Source: Methylotuvimicrobium sp. KM2 (GTDB lineage Bacteria > Pseudomonadota > Gammaproteobacteria > Methylococcales > Methylomonadaceae). Taken from it: a stretch of DNA of 64,000 nt. The position numbers and the translations under genes were made by a program. The notes beneath the pieces were generated by a model. That model ran no database searches. It saw nothing but the letters and a program-made list of their open reading frames with translations, and was not told the origin of the DNA. Below are positions 47,101 through 58,168 of the stretch, in pieces. Each line of letters starts with the position of its first letter. The first letter of the stretch is position 1. Where the stretch lies: the NCBI RefSeq assembly GCF_038051925.1, contig NZ_CP150634.1:62001-126000 (forward strand), in the 5' to 3' direction.

Positions 47101-48002
47101 AATATCTTGTTTATATTTTAATGCCATTGGCGGTCTTGTTGGCTGCGGCGTCACTGGGTTGCGTGGTAGGCTATTTAATATGGCTGGGTTTCGGCGATCA
47201 GTTTCCGCTGCATAAAATCATCAGCAAGGTCGGTAAGTTATTCTTAGTGTTGAGTATTTTTCCGGTCATGGCGGTGCTTCATCTCAAGGGGCGGGATTTG
47301 GGCTTTGCCGATAAAGCTACGATGCTGCGGCAGTTCGGTTACGGGTTAGGCTTAGGTGTTTTGACGTTGCTACCGGTTTTTATCGTACTCTATCTTGCGG
47401 GCGTTCATGTCATTGATGAGACGCGATCCTGGTCTTTTGCTTGGGTTTTACAAAAATTCGTTACGGGATTTTTATTGGCTTTATTGATATCGCTGGCCGA
47501 AGAGCCGATTTTTAGAGGTATTCTGTTCGCTGGCCTGAAACAAAGAATGCCGGTGATCGGAGTCGTGCTGATTAGTTCTTTTTATTACGGCATATTACAT
47601 TTTCTCGATAGCCATAGCCGTTTTGCGAATGAAGAGGTTACCTTTTTTAGCGGATTCGTTTTGTTGAAAGAGGCGTTGCTAAATGTCATGAATCCCGATA
47701 TTTTGCCCGCCTTTTTAGCGTTGTTCATGGTCGGAGTTTTTCTGGGAGTCGTTAGGTCGAGGGTGCCGAACAGCTTGGCTTTATGTATTGGTTGTCACAC
47801 CGCTTGGGTTTGGCAGATAAAGTTTAACAAGTCCTTATTCAACGTCGATCCTGAATCGCCTAATCTTTATTTGGTGAGTAGTTATGACGGTGTGGTCGGT
47901 CCGTTGGTGACCGTTTGGATGCTTTTAGCAGTGTTTTGCTATATCGGCTATCGATATTTATACCCGTCGAAGATCAAAATTCGGCGCCTGGGTGCCCGCT
48001 AG
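47097..48002 (+). CDS. CPBP-family intramembrane metalloprotease
   Basis: A 301-residue polytopic membrane protein. SLAEEPIFRGILF (Glu135, Glu136, Arg140), YYGILHFLDSHS (His168) and IGCHTAWVWQ are the CPBP motifs. It starts within the rsmE stop (ATGA). The last roughly ten codons (after PSKI) and the stop lie inside R1 copy G, so the native C-terminus was apparently replaced by repeat-encoded residues. The substrate is unknown. Confidence 0.85.
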   Translation: MKYLVYILMPLAVLLAAASLGCVVGYLIWLGFGDQFPLHKIISKVGKLFLVLSIFPVMAVLHLKGRDLGFADKATMLRQFGYGLGLGVLTLLPVFIVLYLAGVHVIDETRSWSFAWVLQKFVTGFLLALLISLAEEPIFRGILFAGLKQRMPVIGVVLISSFYYGILHFLDSHSRFANEEVTFFSGFVLLKEALLNVMNPDILPAFLALFMVGVFLGVVRSRVPNSLALCIGCHTAWVWQIKFNKSLFNVDPESPNLYLVSSYDGVVGPLVTVWMLLAVFCYIGYRYLYPSKIKIRRLGAR

Positions 48003-48234
48003 AGGACGCCGTGAACCCAGCACCTAAATTATCCTGGACAATTAATCCTAGCCAATGAGCTATGGAATTTAGGTGCTGGGTGAATACGTCCATGTAGGCT
48101 CTATGCCAGCTCCATGCTGGCAAAGCCTTTATGAACGCCAGGATGGCGTGAATGTCGATTTTGCAGGAGCGAAAATCGACCGGACACCCAGGCGCCTCCT
48201 CTGGCACTGCCGAAATTTGAAGTGCGAAAGGTAT
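47972..48234 (+). repeat. R1 modular repeat, copy G (fullest copy)
   Basis: Runs from GAAGATCAAAATTCGGCGCC to TGCCGAAATTTGAAGTGCG plus AAAGGTATA. It contains the inner element, the GCCAGC/GCTGGC hairpin, the ACGCCA/TGGCGT hairpin and the GTCGATTTT/AAAATCGAC hairpin with loop GCAGGAGCG. It spans the 3' end of the CPBP gene and the gap to the convergent yajQ gene. Confidence 0.9.
48016..48080 (+). mobile_element. R1i inner 65-bp inverted-repeat element (copy G, common orientation)
   Basis: Perfect 15-base ends CCCAGCACCTAAATT and AATTTAGGTGCTGGG, flanked by GTGAA and TGAA. Its interior is the reverse complement of copy A's interior with few changes, although both host repeats point the same way. 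Confidence 0.8.
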
Positions 48235-48253
48235 AAAATTACGGTGATTCGGT

Positions 48254-48736
48254 TTAATCGCGAAAATTATTGAATTGTAGCGGCATTTCAAAATTTTCCG
48301 CCTTGAGCATTTGAATGACTTGTTGTAAGTCGTCTCTTTTATTACCGGTGACCCTTACTTTTTCGCCTTGTATAGCCGCCTGTACCTTAAGTTTTTTATC
48401 TTTGACCAACTTGACGATTTTTTTGGCAAGTAGCGATTCAATGCCTTGTTTGAGTTCTATGATCTGTTGAGCCGTTCTGCCGGTAGTTTTGGGTTCGTTG
48501 ATTTCCATGCAGCTGATGTCGATGCCGCGTTTGGTCAGTTTCATTTGCAAGATATCGAGCATCTGCTGCAATTGAAATTCCGAGCCGGCGCTCATCGTGA
48601 CTGTATCGTCCTTGAGTTCGTATGTCGCGCCGGAACCTTTAAAATCGAAGCGTGTGGTAACTTCCCTATTAGCCTGGTCGACGGCGTTATGCGCTTCGTG
48701 CGAGTCGTATTCGGAAACTATGTCAAAAGATGGCAT
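48254..48736 (-). CDS. yajQ: YajQ-family nucleotide-binding protein
   Basis: A 160-residue protein. MPSFDIVSEYDSHEAHNAVD, VTTRFDFKGSGATYEL, then KGIDISCMEI-like and KVRVTGNKRDDLQQVI are characteristic of YajQ, a two-domain fold reported to bind nucleic acid and, in Xanthomonas and Pseudomonas relatives, c-di-GMP. This may connect it with the GGDEF-EAL protein at 5174, but only as a possibility. It is convergent with the CPBP gene. Confidence 0.93.
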   Translation of the reverse strand: MPSFDIVSEYDSHEAHNAVDQANREVTTRFDFKGSGATYELKDDTVTMSAGSEFQLQQMLDILQMKLTKRGIDISCMEINEPKTTGRTAQQIIELKQGIESLLAKKIVKLVKDKKLKVQAAIQGEKVRVTGNKRDDLQQVIQMLKAENFEMPLQFNNFRD

Positions 48737-48786
48737 GGTGTAATTTATCGTTTAAAAGGGCAATATAAGGCGAATGTCTTTTTAAT

Positions 48787-50034
48787 TCAAGACAGGTTTG
48801 CATTAGTGTTTTTTTGTTGTTTCAGATTTTCAGTAATCGCATGTATCCTTAACCTGCGAATTGCCGCGCCGATTTGAGCACCTTCCAGGCCGGATTTGAG
48901 TACGCCGGAAATATCGATGGCTGCCGCTGCTTTAGCGGCTTCTAAAATGTAACCGGCCTGCGGATAGGCGGTGTTTTCTGTCCCGCCCCTGCCTCTCGCA
49001 TCCGCCTCGCAAGCTAATAAGAAATCTTTTAGGGTTGAGGTATTTTTAAATGCCCCTAGGTCTAACAACAGGTCGGTTAAGGTAGCAGGCCGCAGTTCGA
49101 AAGCTCTATGCGCAAGTGTGTGGTAGCGCATGACCCGTTTAGCGAGCATTCTATAATGATTTGGTACTCGTATTCGGTCAGCTAATTGCTCAAGCAAAGG
49201 CAGACCGGTTTTTTCATGACCGTAGTGATGCGGAAGTCGTTCTTTCGGAGATATCGCCTTGCCGAGATCATGCACTAAGACGGAAAAGCGAATTTCGGGT
49301 TTCTCGGATAGGCGAGCCGCTTGTTCGAGACTCAGCATCGTATGAATGCCTGTGTCGATTTCAGGGTGATGTTGTCGCGGTTGTGGAATGCCGAAGAGGG
49401 CGTCTATTTCCGGGAAAATTTTGGCTAACGCTCCGCATTCTCTGAGGGCATAAAAAAATGCCGATGGCGTTCTTTCGATGAGCGCTTTATATAGCTCGGC
49501 CCAGACGCGTTCGGGAACAAGATAGTCGATTTCACCGCTACGAACCATTTGTTGCATGAGTCTCAAGGTTTCATCGGCAATATGAAAGCCTAAATGCGCA
49601 TAACGAGCAGCAAAGCGTGCAACGCGCAACACTCGGACCGGGTCTTCGCTGAAAGCTGGGGAAACATGGCGTAAAATACGATTTTCTAGATCGGCAATAC
49701 CGTTATACGGATCGATGACTTTGCCTTCCGAGCTCATCGCGATGGCGTTAATAGTCAAGTCGCGGCGTAGAAGGTCTTGTTCCAGACTGACGTCTGGCGC
49801 GCTGTGAATACTGAATCCTTTGTAACCTGGGCCGGTTTTGCGTTCGGTCCGTGCCAGCGCGTATTCCTCCTTGCTCTCGGGGTGTAAAAATACCGGAAAA
49901 TCTTTGCCTACAGGGTTAAATCCTTTTTTCAGCATTGATTCGGGTGTTTCCCCGAGCACGACCCAATCTCTTTCCGTCACAGGGAGGTTGAGCAGCTGGT
50001 CGCGTACCGCGCCGCCGACTAAATAGGTTTTCAT
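48787..50034 (-). CDS. cca: Multifunctional CCA-adding tRNA nucleotidyltransferase
   Basis: The ATG read from 50034 opens with MKTYLVGGAVRDQLLNLP, the proper start; longer versions add unrelated residues. The 415-residue class II enzyme has the nucleotidyltransferase head (RDWVVLGETPE, RRDLTINAIAM) and a C-terminal HD domain (SVLVHDLGKAISPKE, MRYHTLAHRAFEL), which gives the phosphatase/phosphodiesterase activities known for the E. coli enzyme. Confidence 0.96.
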   Translation of the reverse strand: MKTYLVGGAVRDQLLNLPVTERDWVVLGETPESMLKKGFNPVGKDFPVFLHPESKEEYALARTERKTGPGYKGFSIHSAPDVSLEQDLLRRDLTINAIAMSSEGKVIDPYNGIADLENRILRHVSPAFSEDPVRVLRVARFAARYAHLGFHIADETLRLMQQMVRSGEIDYLVPERVWAELYKALIERTPSAFFYALRECGALAKIFPEIDALFGIPQPRQHHPEIDTGIHTMLSLEQAARLSEKPEIRFSVLVHDLGKAISPKERLPHHYGHEKTGLPLLEQLADRIRVPNHYRMLAKRVMRYHTLAHRAFELRPATLTDLLLDLGAFKNTSTLKDFLLACEADARGRGGTENTAYPQAGYILEAAKAAAAIDISGVLKSGLEGAQIGAAIRRLRIHAITENLKQQKNTNANLS

Positions 50035-50126
50035 GATTATGATTTGTCTTCGTCTTTCTATGATGGCGTTAGTATAACGCTTGATTAGAGTCTTAAAAAA
50101 ATACGCTGTTAACAAAAGGGGGGCAA

Positions 50127-50918
50127 GTGGTCGAAATTTTTATATTAAGCATGATTGCCGGCACGGTAAGCGGATTATTAGCAGGATTATTCGGCATCGG
50201 CGGCGGACTGATATTGGTGCCGATACTAGTTTTTTTGTTTAAGTCGCAGGATTTTTCAGCCGATTTTATCATGCATATGGCTGTGGCCACGTCATTGTCG
50301 ACTATCGTGTTGACTTCAATTTCGGCGACTCTTGCGCATCACAGGTTGAAGTCTGTGATATGGCATAAGGTTTACAACTTGGTTCCGGGCATCGTAATAG
50401 GGTCGGTTTTAGGCGCCGTCATTGCCGACACTATTTCGGCGGACTCACTGCGTATTATCTTTGCTATTTTTCTGTTGTATATAGGGGTTCAGATGGCATT
50501 TCAAATCAAGCCGGAAGCGGTCGTGATGCGGCAATCGCGATTATTGGATGCAGCGGTGGCCATTGTCATCGGAACTCTTTCTTCATTGTTAGGTATCGGG
50601 GGCGGGACGATGACGGTGCCTTACTTGGTGCGCGGGCAATATCCAGTTCGCAATGCGGTGGGTATTGCCAGTGCTTGCGGATTGCCGATTGCGTTTGGCG
50701 GGACGCTCAGTTATATGTTGTTAGGCTATGGAAAAACCGGCTTGCCCGCAGGCAGTTGGGGTTATGTTTATTTGCCCGCGTTTGCAGGCATTGTATTATT
50801 GAGTATGATCACGGCACCGGTAGGTGCAAAATTGGCCCATAAGCTTCCCGCGCAAACCATGAAGAGTTATTTTTCATTATTAATCTTTATTATGGCGGTA
50901 AAGTTACTTTCGGAATAA
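50127..50918 (+). CDS. TauE/SafE-family sulfite exporter-like membrane protein
   Basis: A 263-residue protein with about eight hydrophobic segments and a GTG start at 50127. The duplicated glycine-rich motif is visible in GLLAGLFGIGGGLILVPIL and SSLLGIGGGTMTVPYLVR, the hallmark of TauE/SafE (formerly DUF81) anion exporters. Known members export sulfite, sulfoacetate or related organosulfur anions. It is divergent from cca. Confidence 0.85.
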   Translation: MVEIFILSMIAGTVSGLLAGLFGIGGGLILVPILVFLFKSQDFSADFIMHMAVATSLSTIVLTSISATLAHHRLKSVIWHKVYNLVPGIVIGSVLGAVIADTISADSLRIIFAIFLLYIGVQMAFQIKPEAVVMRQSRLLDAAVAIVIGTLSSLLGIGGGTMTVPYLVRGQYPVRNAVGIASACGLPIAFGGTLSYMLLGYGKTGLPAGSWGYVYLPAFAGIVLLSMITAPVGAKLAHKLPAQTMKSYFSLLIFIMAVKLLSE

Positions 50919-50993
50919 TCGGGTTGTTAGCGATTGTCTAACGGTTCGGAAACTATATCGATTAAGCTGATTCTAATGTTAAATATTTCATAG

Positions 50994-50999
50994 TATAAT
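50994..50999 (+). promoter_or_regulatory. -10 box upstream of guaB
   Basis: TATAAT 33 bases before the guaB ATG. The hexamer 17 bases upstream is TTCTAA, a poor -35. Confidence 0.4.
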
Positions 51000-51023
51000 T
51001 TTCGGTTATTTTTCTGACTGTAA

Positions 51024-52499
<1,476 letters not shown>

Positions 52500-52578
52500 T
52501 GGTTAATCCCTTCGGTAAGCTCATTAGGGGTTCATTGGAGCCCTTTTAATTTTTGTCGTTACAATATCGAGTGTCAAC

Positions 52579-54168
52579 GTGAGTCAACAAGCATCGACCA
52601 ACATTCATCTCTATAAAATCCTGATTTTGGATTTTGGGTCCCAATACACCCAATTGATCGCCCGAAGAATACGAGAAATCGGTGTGTATTGCGAAATACT
52701 TTCTTGTGATTGCGGGGTCGACGACATTATTCGATTTGCACCGAATGGCATTATATTGTCGGGTGGGCCGGAAACGGTCACTAGCGATGATACGCCGCGT
52801 GCGCCTCAACGGGTTTTTGAATTGGGTGTTCCGGTATTGGGCATTTGCTACGGCATGCAGACCATGACCGAGCAATTAGGAGGTAAAGTCGAGTCGTCCA
52901 GTCATCGTGAATTCGGTTATGCGCAAATTCGCGCGCATGCACACTCTAAGTTATTGAAAGGTATTGAGGATCATACATCGCCGGAAGGCTTCGGTTTGTT
53001 GGATGTTTGGATGAGTCATGGCGATAGAGTTGTCGAACTGCCGGAAGGTTTTATCCGTATTGCCAGTTCCGATGGCGCGCCTATTGCCGGTATCGCGCAT
53101 GAAGACAAGTTGTTTTATGGTTTGCAATTTCATCCGGAAGTGACGCATACCCGGCAGGGTTCAAGAATACTATCGCGTTTTGTGCTCGATATTTGCGGTT
53201 GCGAGGCGCTGTGGACGGCCGATAATATCATCGAAGACAGTGTTCATGCGGTTCGCCGTAAAGTCGGCTCGGATCGAGTGATTCTAGGGCTTTCGGGTGG
53301 CGTGGATTCGTCGGTCGTGGCGGCCTTGTTGCATGAGGCAATCGGCGATCAATTGACTTGTGTGTTCGTCGATACCGGTTTGTTGCGCTTGCACGAAGGC
53401 GATCAGGTCATGGCTACATTTGCCGAACACATGGGCGTCCGGGTAATCAGGGTCGATGCCGAGCAACGTTACCTTGAGGCTTTGCAAGGAGTGGCGGACC
53501 CGGAGCGGAAGCGAAAAATTATCGGTAACTTGTTCGTCGAGATCTTCGATGAGGAAGCAGCTAAACTGGCCGATGCGAAATGGTTGGCGCAAGGCACGAT
53601 TTATCCGGATGTGATCGAGTCGGCCGGCGCGAAAAGTGGTAAGGCTCATTTAATCAAGTCTCACCATAACGTCGGTGGGTTGCCGGAAAATATGACGCTT
53701 AAGTTGCTGGAGCCCTTGCGTGAATTGTTCAAGGATGAGGTTAGAAAGCTTGGTTTGGAGCTTGGCTTGCCTTACGAAATGGTATTTCGTCATCCCTTTC
53801 CAGGGCCTGGCTTGGGTGTGCGGATTTTAGGTGAAGTCAAAAAAGACTATGCCGATTTGTTACGACAAGCCGATGCGATATTTATCGAAGAATTATATCG
53901 TCATCAATTATATGAGAAGGTCAGTCAGGCATTTGCGGTGTTCTTGCCGGTCAAATCGGTCGGCGTGATGGGCGACGGGCGGCGTTACGATTATGTGATT
54001 GCCTTGCGCGCGGTTGAAACCATCGATTTCATGACGGCGCGTTGGGCGCATTTACCTTATGATTTTTTGGATTTGGTTTCGCGTCGGATTATTAACGAAG
54101 TCTCGGGTATTTCTCGGGTGACTTACGATATTTCCGGCAAGCCGCCGGCTACGATTGAGTGGGAATAG
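52579..54168 (+). CDS. guaA: GMP synthase (glutamine-hydrolysing)
   Basis: A 529-residue enzyme with a GTG start at 52579. The glutaminase domain has ILSGGPETV, the nucleophile in [11 protein letters not shown] and FHPEVTHT. The ATP pyrophosphatase domain has [19 protein letters not shown] and the C-terminal dimerisation domain has [18 protein letters not shown]. It converts XMP to GMP. It overlaps tadA by ten bases. Confidence 0.98.
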   Translation: MSQQASTNIHLYKILILDFGSQYTQLIARRIREIGVYCEILSCDCGVDDIIRFAPNGIILSGGPETVTSDDTPRAPQRVFELGVPVLGICYGMQTMTEQLGGKVESSSHREFGYAQIRAHAHSKLLKGIEDHTSPEGFGLLDVWMSHGDRVVELPEGFIRIASSDGAPIAGIAHEDKLFYGLQFHPEVTHTRQGSRILSRFVLDICGCEALWTADNIIEDSVHAVRRKVGSDRVILGLSGGVDSSVVAALLHEAIGDQLTCVFVDTGLLRLHEGDQVMATFAEHMGVRVIRVDAEQRYLEALQGVADPERKRKIIGNLFVEIFDEEAAKLADAKWLAQGTIYPDVIESAGAKSGKAHLIKSHHNVGGLPENMTLKLLEPLRELFKDEVRKLGLELGLPYEMVFRHPFPGPGLGVRILGEVKKDYADLLRQADAIFIEELYRHQLYEKVSQAFAVFLPVKSVGVMGDGRRYDYVIALRAVETIDFMTARWAHLPYDFLDLVSRRIINEVSGISRVTYDISGKPPATIEWE

Positions 54169-54623
54169 CCGATAATCATAACGACGAAGCGTGGATGCGG
54201 CATGCCTTTAGATTGGCGCAACGTGCCGAGGGCATGGGTGAGGTGCCGGTTGGCGCGGTTATCGTCAAAGATGGCGTATGCATTGCCGAAGGGTGGAATC
54301 GACCAATTGCGAGTCACGACCCTTCTGCGCACGCGGAAATGCTTGCGATTCGTGAGGCCGGCAATATATTGAAAAACTATCGACTGACAGGTACGACGCT
54401 CTACGTTACGCTTGAGCCTTGTGTGATGTGTATGGGGGCGATCGTTCACGCCAGAATCGAACGCCTGGTGTTTGCTGCCGAAGATCCTAAGCGTGGCGCA
54501 GTATGCAGTGCAATCAATCTGTCCGAATCGCCAATTTTAAATCATCGAGTCGCATGGCGATGCGGTGTTTTAAAAGATGAGTGTTCCGAAATGCTTAAAG
54601 ACTTCTTTCGGGCGCGTCGTTAG
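54159..54623 (+). CDS. tadA: tRNA-specific adenosine deaminase
   Basis: A 154-residue zinc deaminase. The zinc and catalytic residues are in [14 protein letters not shown] (His-Ala-Glu) and [16 protein letters not shown] (Cys-x2-Cys). The GTG at 54159 puts about twelve residues before the family's [13 protein letters not shown], as in E. coli; ATG 54195 is the alternative. It makes inosine at the wobble position of tRNA-Arg(ACG). Confidence 0.95.
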   Translation: MGIADNHNDEAWMRHAFRLAQRAEGMGEVPVGAVIVKDGVCIAEGWNRPIASHDPSAHAEMLAIREAGNILKNYRLTGTTLYVTLEPCVMCMGAIVHARIERLVFAAEDPKRGAVCSAINLSESPILNHRVAWRCGVLKDECSEMLKDFFRARR

Positions 54624-54634
54624 TTTGGTACTGA

Positions 54635-56278
54635 TCAATTGTCTGTTTTACGTAATTTTTTATACGCATTAATTAGGCCATTCGTGGAGCAGTCATGACT
54701 GCTGATGGTTTCGTCATTTAGCAGTTCGGGTAAAATGACTTTAGCCAGTACTTTGCCCAGTTCAACGCCCATTTGGTCGAAAGAGTTGATATTCCAAATA
54801 GCGCCTTGCACGAAGATTTTATGCTCGTAGAACGCGATTAAAGAGCCTAATGTTTTAGGTGTAAGCTTATCGAAAAGAAAAGAATTAGACGGCTTGTTAC
54901 CCACAAAGACTTTAGATGCGACTAATATGTCGTTATTTCTATCTTGTTCGGGTAGTTCAGCAATGACTTCTTCGGCACTTCTGCCATGCATCAAAGCTTC
55001 CGGTTGGGCAAGAAAGTTTGAAATTAAAATATCATGATGTTTCGGTAGGTGATAATGTGAGTTAGCCGGAGCCAGGAAATCACAGGGTATGAGTTTAGTG
55101 CCTTGATGGATCAATTGGTAAAACGCATGCTGTCCATTCGTTCCCGGCTGGCCCCAGATGATCGGTCCGGTACTATAGTCGACCGATTGGCCCTCTCTGT
55201 CGATGCTCTTACCGTTACTTTCCATGTCGCTTTGTTGTAGGAATTCGCAAAAATAGCGCAGTGATTGGTCGTAGGGCAATATCGCATGGGATTCTGCGCC
55301 ATAAAAATTATTATACCAAATGCCTAGTAAACCCATGATGACTGGAATATTGCGTTCGAATGGCGTATGTCGAAAATGTAAATCGGCTTCGTGTGCGCCT
55401 TGCAGCAATTGTTCGAAATTATCCATACCTACCTGTAAAGCAATGGATAAGCCAATTGCTGACCATAATGAATAGCGTCCGCCAACCCAGTCCCAAAATT
55501 CGAACATATTTTCCGGATTAATGCCAAATTCGATGACATTTTCAGGGTGTGTGGAAATCGCGACAAAATGCTTTTCAATGGCTTTTTCGTCATTAATTTG
55601 CCCGAGCAACCAGTTTCTTGCGGAGTGCGCATTAGTCATGGTTTCCTGAGTATTGAACATTTTTGATGCAACGATAAACAGAGTCGTTTCGGCGTTGAGC
55701 GATTTGAGTTTTTCAACTAGATCTGTTTGATCGACGTTTGAAACAAAATGAACATTTAATTTATCGGAAGCATAAGGGGTTAGCGCAGTAGCAACCATCT
55801 TTGGGCCAAGGTTCGAGCCGCCTATGCCGATATTGACAATGTCCTTAACGGGTTTTCCAGTGTGTCCTAGCCATTGTTCTCTTCTTACCTTATCCGTAAA
55901 GACGCGCATTTTGGCCAAAACCTGATTGATGCTTGGCATTACATCGACGCCGTCAACCATGACCGGGTGGTTGCTTCTGTTGCGTAATGCGGTATGCAAA
56001 ACAGCTCTTTGTTCGGTATGGTTGATTTTTTCGCCGGTAAACATGGCTTCGATTTTTGAACTAAGTGCCGAATCAGTTGCCAAATCGACCAACAATGAAC
56101 GTGTGTCTTCTGTGATTAAGTTTTTCGAGTAGTCGAATAGAATGTCGTTGAAATGAAGTGAGAATTGTTCAAAACGACGAGGGTTTAGATCAAACGCTTC
56201 TCTAAGGTCGAAGTTTTGAAGGGCGGCGCAATGACTAACTAAGGATTTCCAGGTGGGGGTCCGGGTCAAAGATGGCAT
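54635..56278 (-). CDS. pgi: Glucose-6-phosphate isomerase
   Basis: A 547-residue enzyme, the standard length. [18 protein letters not shown], the signature [14 protein letters not shown] and VGKVLAK-type C-terminal motif ([16 protein letters not shown]) are present, along with the catalytic Glu/His region [11 protein letters not shown]. It interconverts glucose-6-P and fructose-6-P. It is transcribed toward tadA and stands alone. Confidence 0.97.
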   Translation of the reverse strand: MPSLTRTPTWKSLVSHCAALQNFDLREAFDLNPRRFEQFSLHFNDILFDYSKNLITEDTRSLLVDLATDSALSSKIEAMFTGEKINHTEQRAVLHTALRNRSNHPVMVDGVDVMPSINQVLAKMRVFTDKVRREQWLGHTGKPVKDIVNIGIGGSNLGPKMVATALTPYASDKLNVHFVSNVDQTDLVEKLKSLNAETTLFIVASKMFNTQETMTNAHSARNWLLGQINDEKAIEKHFVAISTHPENVIEFGINPENMFEFWDWVGGRYSLWSAIGLSIALQVGMDNFEQLLQGAHEADLHFRHTPFERNIPVIMGLLGIWYNNFYGAESHAILPYDQSLRYFCEFLQQSDMESNGKSIDREGQSVDYSTGPIIWGQPGTNGQHAFYQLIHQGTKLIPCDFLAPANSHYHLPKHHDILISNFLAQPEALMHGRSAEEVIAELPEQDRNNDILVASKVFVGNKPSNSFLFDKLTPKTLGSLIAFYEHKIFVQGAIWNINSFDQMGVELGKVLAKVILPELLNDETISSHDCSTNGLINAYKKLRKTDN

Positions 56279-56808
56279 GTGATTAGTTTCCTGTATGAGT
56301 CGGTCAGGTTTGCAAAAGTCAACGAAAACACGGCTAATTGCTGATACAAATTAAAATAAGCATTATATTACTATGTGCCTTTTGGGGGCAATTTACCCCG
56401 CGTCTAAATCCAAAGGGTATTGTTTTGTGATGGATTGGGTGGTGTAGTAGCAAAGAAATCTTGTTGTAGCATTACAATATCTGAACGAAATAAAGACTAA
56501 TAAGCAAAAAGCTGTGCTGTATATTCGGAGAGATGTCGACAGATGGTTAAAGCCGCCAAGCCATAGTGGATGGGTTTATAGCGCTTCTCGACGGACATGC
56601 TTCAACTTGAATCGGTTATTGACTTAGAGGGGAGTGGCTTTATTTGTATTGGGTGATATGTTAGAGTTCATAAGTGCATCAGTGATAATAAAAAATTAAT
56701 GCAGTTTTTTGCTTATTCGAAACTTTGGTTTATCGCTGGTTTTAATCTTTTAAAAGAGCAACAAGCAATTATAAAAATTATAATTAACCGACAAAACTGG
56801 AAGGTATT
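56279..56808. other. Intergenic region between pgi and the copper-type protein gene
   Basis: It has no coding frame of interest, no R1 copy and no strong hairpin. The last 70 bases before 56809 are AT-rich and probably hold the promoter, but no clear -35/-10 pair can be picked. Confidence 0.5.
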
Positions 56809-57402
56809 ATGAACAGAAAGAACATCGTAAGAAATAGTCTCCTAGCGCTTATGGGCTTGGTTTTTTCCGCTTCAGTTTGGGCTCATGGCGGTGCGGCTGG
56901 TACCGATACCGATCAATGTAAGTTTGAATTGGAGCCTGGGCACTGGGTTCATTATACGGCTTATCAACCATCAGCTTTCCCAGCCGAAGAGTTTTGTGCA
57001 AATATTCCTAACACTAACACTTTGACTCAATTGGTTTTCGATTATCAAGATCCACGATACAGAAAGATGTCTGTTGAGTTTGAAGTGACAAAAGAACCTG
57101 AAGGCACTCGTGTTTTTCATATGCCTGCGCAAAAACATAAATCCGGGACAGTCACTTTAACTTTGGATAAAGGGGTTCCCGAAGTTGGAAATTATCTGAT
57201 TCATATCACACTGGTTCCGGACGAAGGCGAAAGGCTGGATGTACACATGGGTTTTGTCGCGGGTAAAGGACAAGAGACTAGTACAGGTTTGATGGCGCTA
57301 TATGCCTTTTTTGTATTCGCGGGTCTTTATATCCTCTACCTATCGCATGCCGGATTTAAGAAAAAAGTCGACGAGTTGTTAGGAAAAATCAAAGAAGTCT
57401 GA
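56809..57402 (+). CDS. Secreted membrane-anchored protein with predicted N-terminal His (possible copper protein)
   Basis: A 197-residue protein of no family I recognise. A signal peptide ends at SASVWA, so the mature chain would begin HGGAAG with a free N-terminal histidine, as in PmoB, CopC and other histidine-brace copper proteins. The body looks like a beta-sandwich and contains further histidines (GHWVHYTAY, VFHMPAQKHKSG, LIHITL, LDVHMGF) and two cysteines that could form a disulfide. A C-terminal membrane helix (LMALYAFFVFAGLYILYL) with a Lys-rich tail anchors it facing the periplasm. It is followed downstream by a cupredoxin gene. Confidence 0.6.
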   Translation: MNRKNIVRNSLLALMGLVFSASVWAHGGAAGTDTDQCKFELEPGHWVHYTAYQPSAFPAEEFCANIPNTNTLTQLVFDYQDPRYRKMSVEFEVTKEPEGTRVFHMPAQKHKSGTVTLTLDKGVPEVGNYLIHITLVPDEGERLDVHMGFVAGKGQETSTGLMALYAFFVFAGLYILYLSHAGFKKKVDELLGKIKEV

Positions 57403-57721
57403 GATTTATAGTATGGCGGCAGATACGATCGAAAGTCGCCAATTATATCTTCTCGCATACCAGGCTTAGTACATATGTGTAAATGGGCTATGCCTGGATA
57501 TGCCAGAGGTGCAGTATTTCATAAGTTTTGTTTTCAAAAATTATTTCAATTAGCTATTTGCCCGGTTACGGAAATGATAGGAGCGTTTTACCGATCTAAA
57601 AAATGCTTGTGACTGCTGTATAGGCAGAGCAACGGTTCGGAAAAGGGCAGAAGAAAACCGCAGTTTTTGAATGAGTGGAATAACTCAAACGAATGACCTA
57701 AAGACTTGGTCGTAAATATAT

Positions 57722-57953
57722 CCGTCGTAGATGAAAATTCGGCATAGGGGTGCTCAAGGACATCGTAAACCCAGCCCCAATATTATCCAAGACAATTAAC
57801 CATGGCCAATGGGCTATGGAATTTAGGTGCTGGGTGAATCGTCCATGAAGGCTGTAGCCAGCCCCATGCTGGTCCCTCGTCTAGCGTTACGTGAGGAACC
57901 GAGCACACCCGGCGCATCCTTAGGCAATGCCGAAATTTGAAGTGCGAAAGGTA
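57722..57953 (+). repeat. R1 modular repeat, copy H
   Basis: Left end CGTAGATGAAAATTCGGC, inner element, GCCAGCCCCATGCTGG hairpin, then an alternative hairpin module (CCCTCGTCTAGCGTTACGTG) also present in copy I, and the right end TGCCGAAATTTGAAGTGCG. It lies in the 57403-58168 gap, which otherwise holds the imperfect palindrome CTACTCTATTTTTAAAATAG (57955-57979 region), repeat R2 and no gene. Confidence 0.8.
57770..57834 (+). mobile_element. R1i inner 65-bp element (copy H, common orientation)
   Basis: The left end is decayed to CCCAGCCCCAATATT; the right end AATTTAGGTGCTGGG is intact. The length is exactly 65 bp. Confidence 0.65.
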
Positions 57954-58054
57954 GTCTACTCTATTTTTAAAATAGGGTAGGTTGGTTCGGTTGTTTGATT
58001 GACGGGTGTCGGCGGCAGGTGCATTATCTTGTCAAGACAGTAACAGAGGCCGCT

Positions 58055-58098
58055 ACAAAGCTCATGGTTCTAGGATGTTATTTGTCACTAAATCCTAA
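58055..58098 (+). repeat. R2 dispersed 44-bp repeat, copy 2
   Basis: ACAAAGCTCATGGTTCTAGG followed by ATGTTATTTGTCACTAAATCCTAA, colinear with the copy at 19022-19065. Confidence 0.6.
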
Positions 58099-58168
58099 AC
58101 GCTCAGCTCAATTAAGAATGTCGACGAAAGTTGTTAAAGAAGACGAATTTTAAAGTTAAGGTGAAAAT

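Noticed and set aside
18849..48260. Short reading frames in R1 copies that share a peptide like AWSWHRAYMDVFTQHLN
   Set aside because: The peptide recurs because the DNA repeat recurs; the frames have no consistent start, ribosome binding site or length, and the conservation pattern is that of paired hairpin arms and not of codons.
52527..52550. Terminator between guaB and guaA
   Set aside because: AGGG/CCCT with a mismatch and a T-rich tail is too weak to call confidently; guaB and guaA are likely cotranscribed.
56809..57402. Assignment of the His-initiated protein as PmoD/AmoD
   Set aside because: Signal peptide, size and C-terminal anchor are similar, but I cannot see the Met/Cys pattern expected for the CuA-like site of PmoD, and no pmo or amo gene is nearby.
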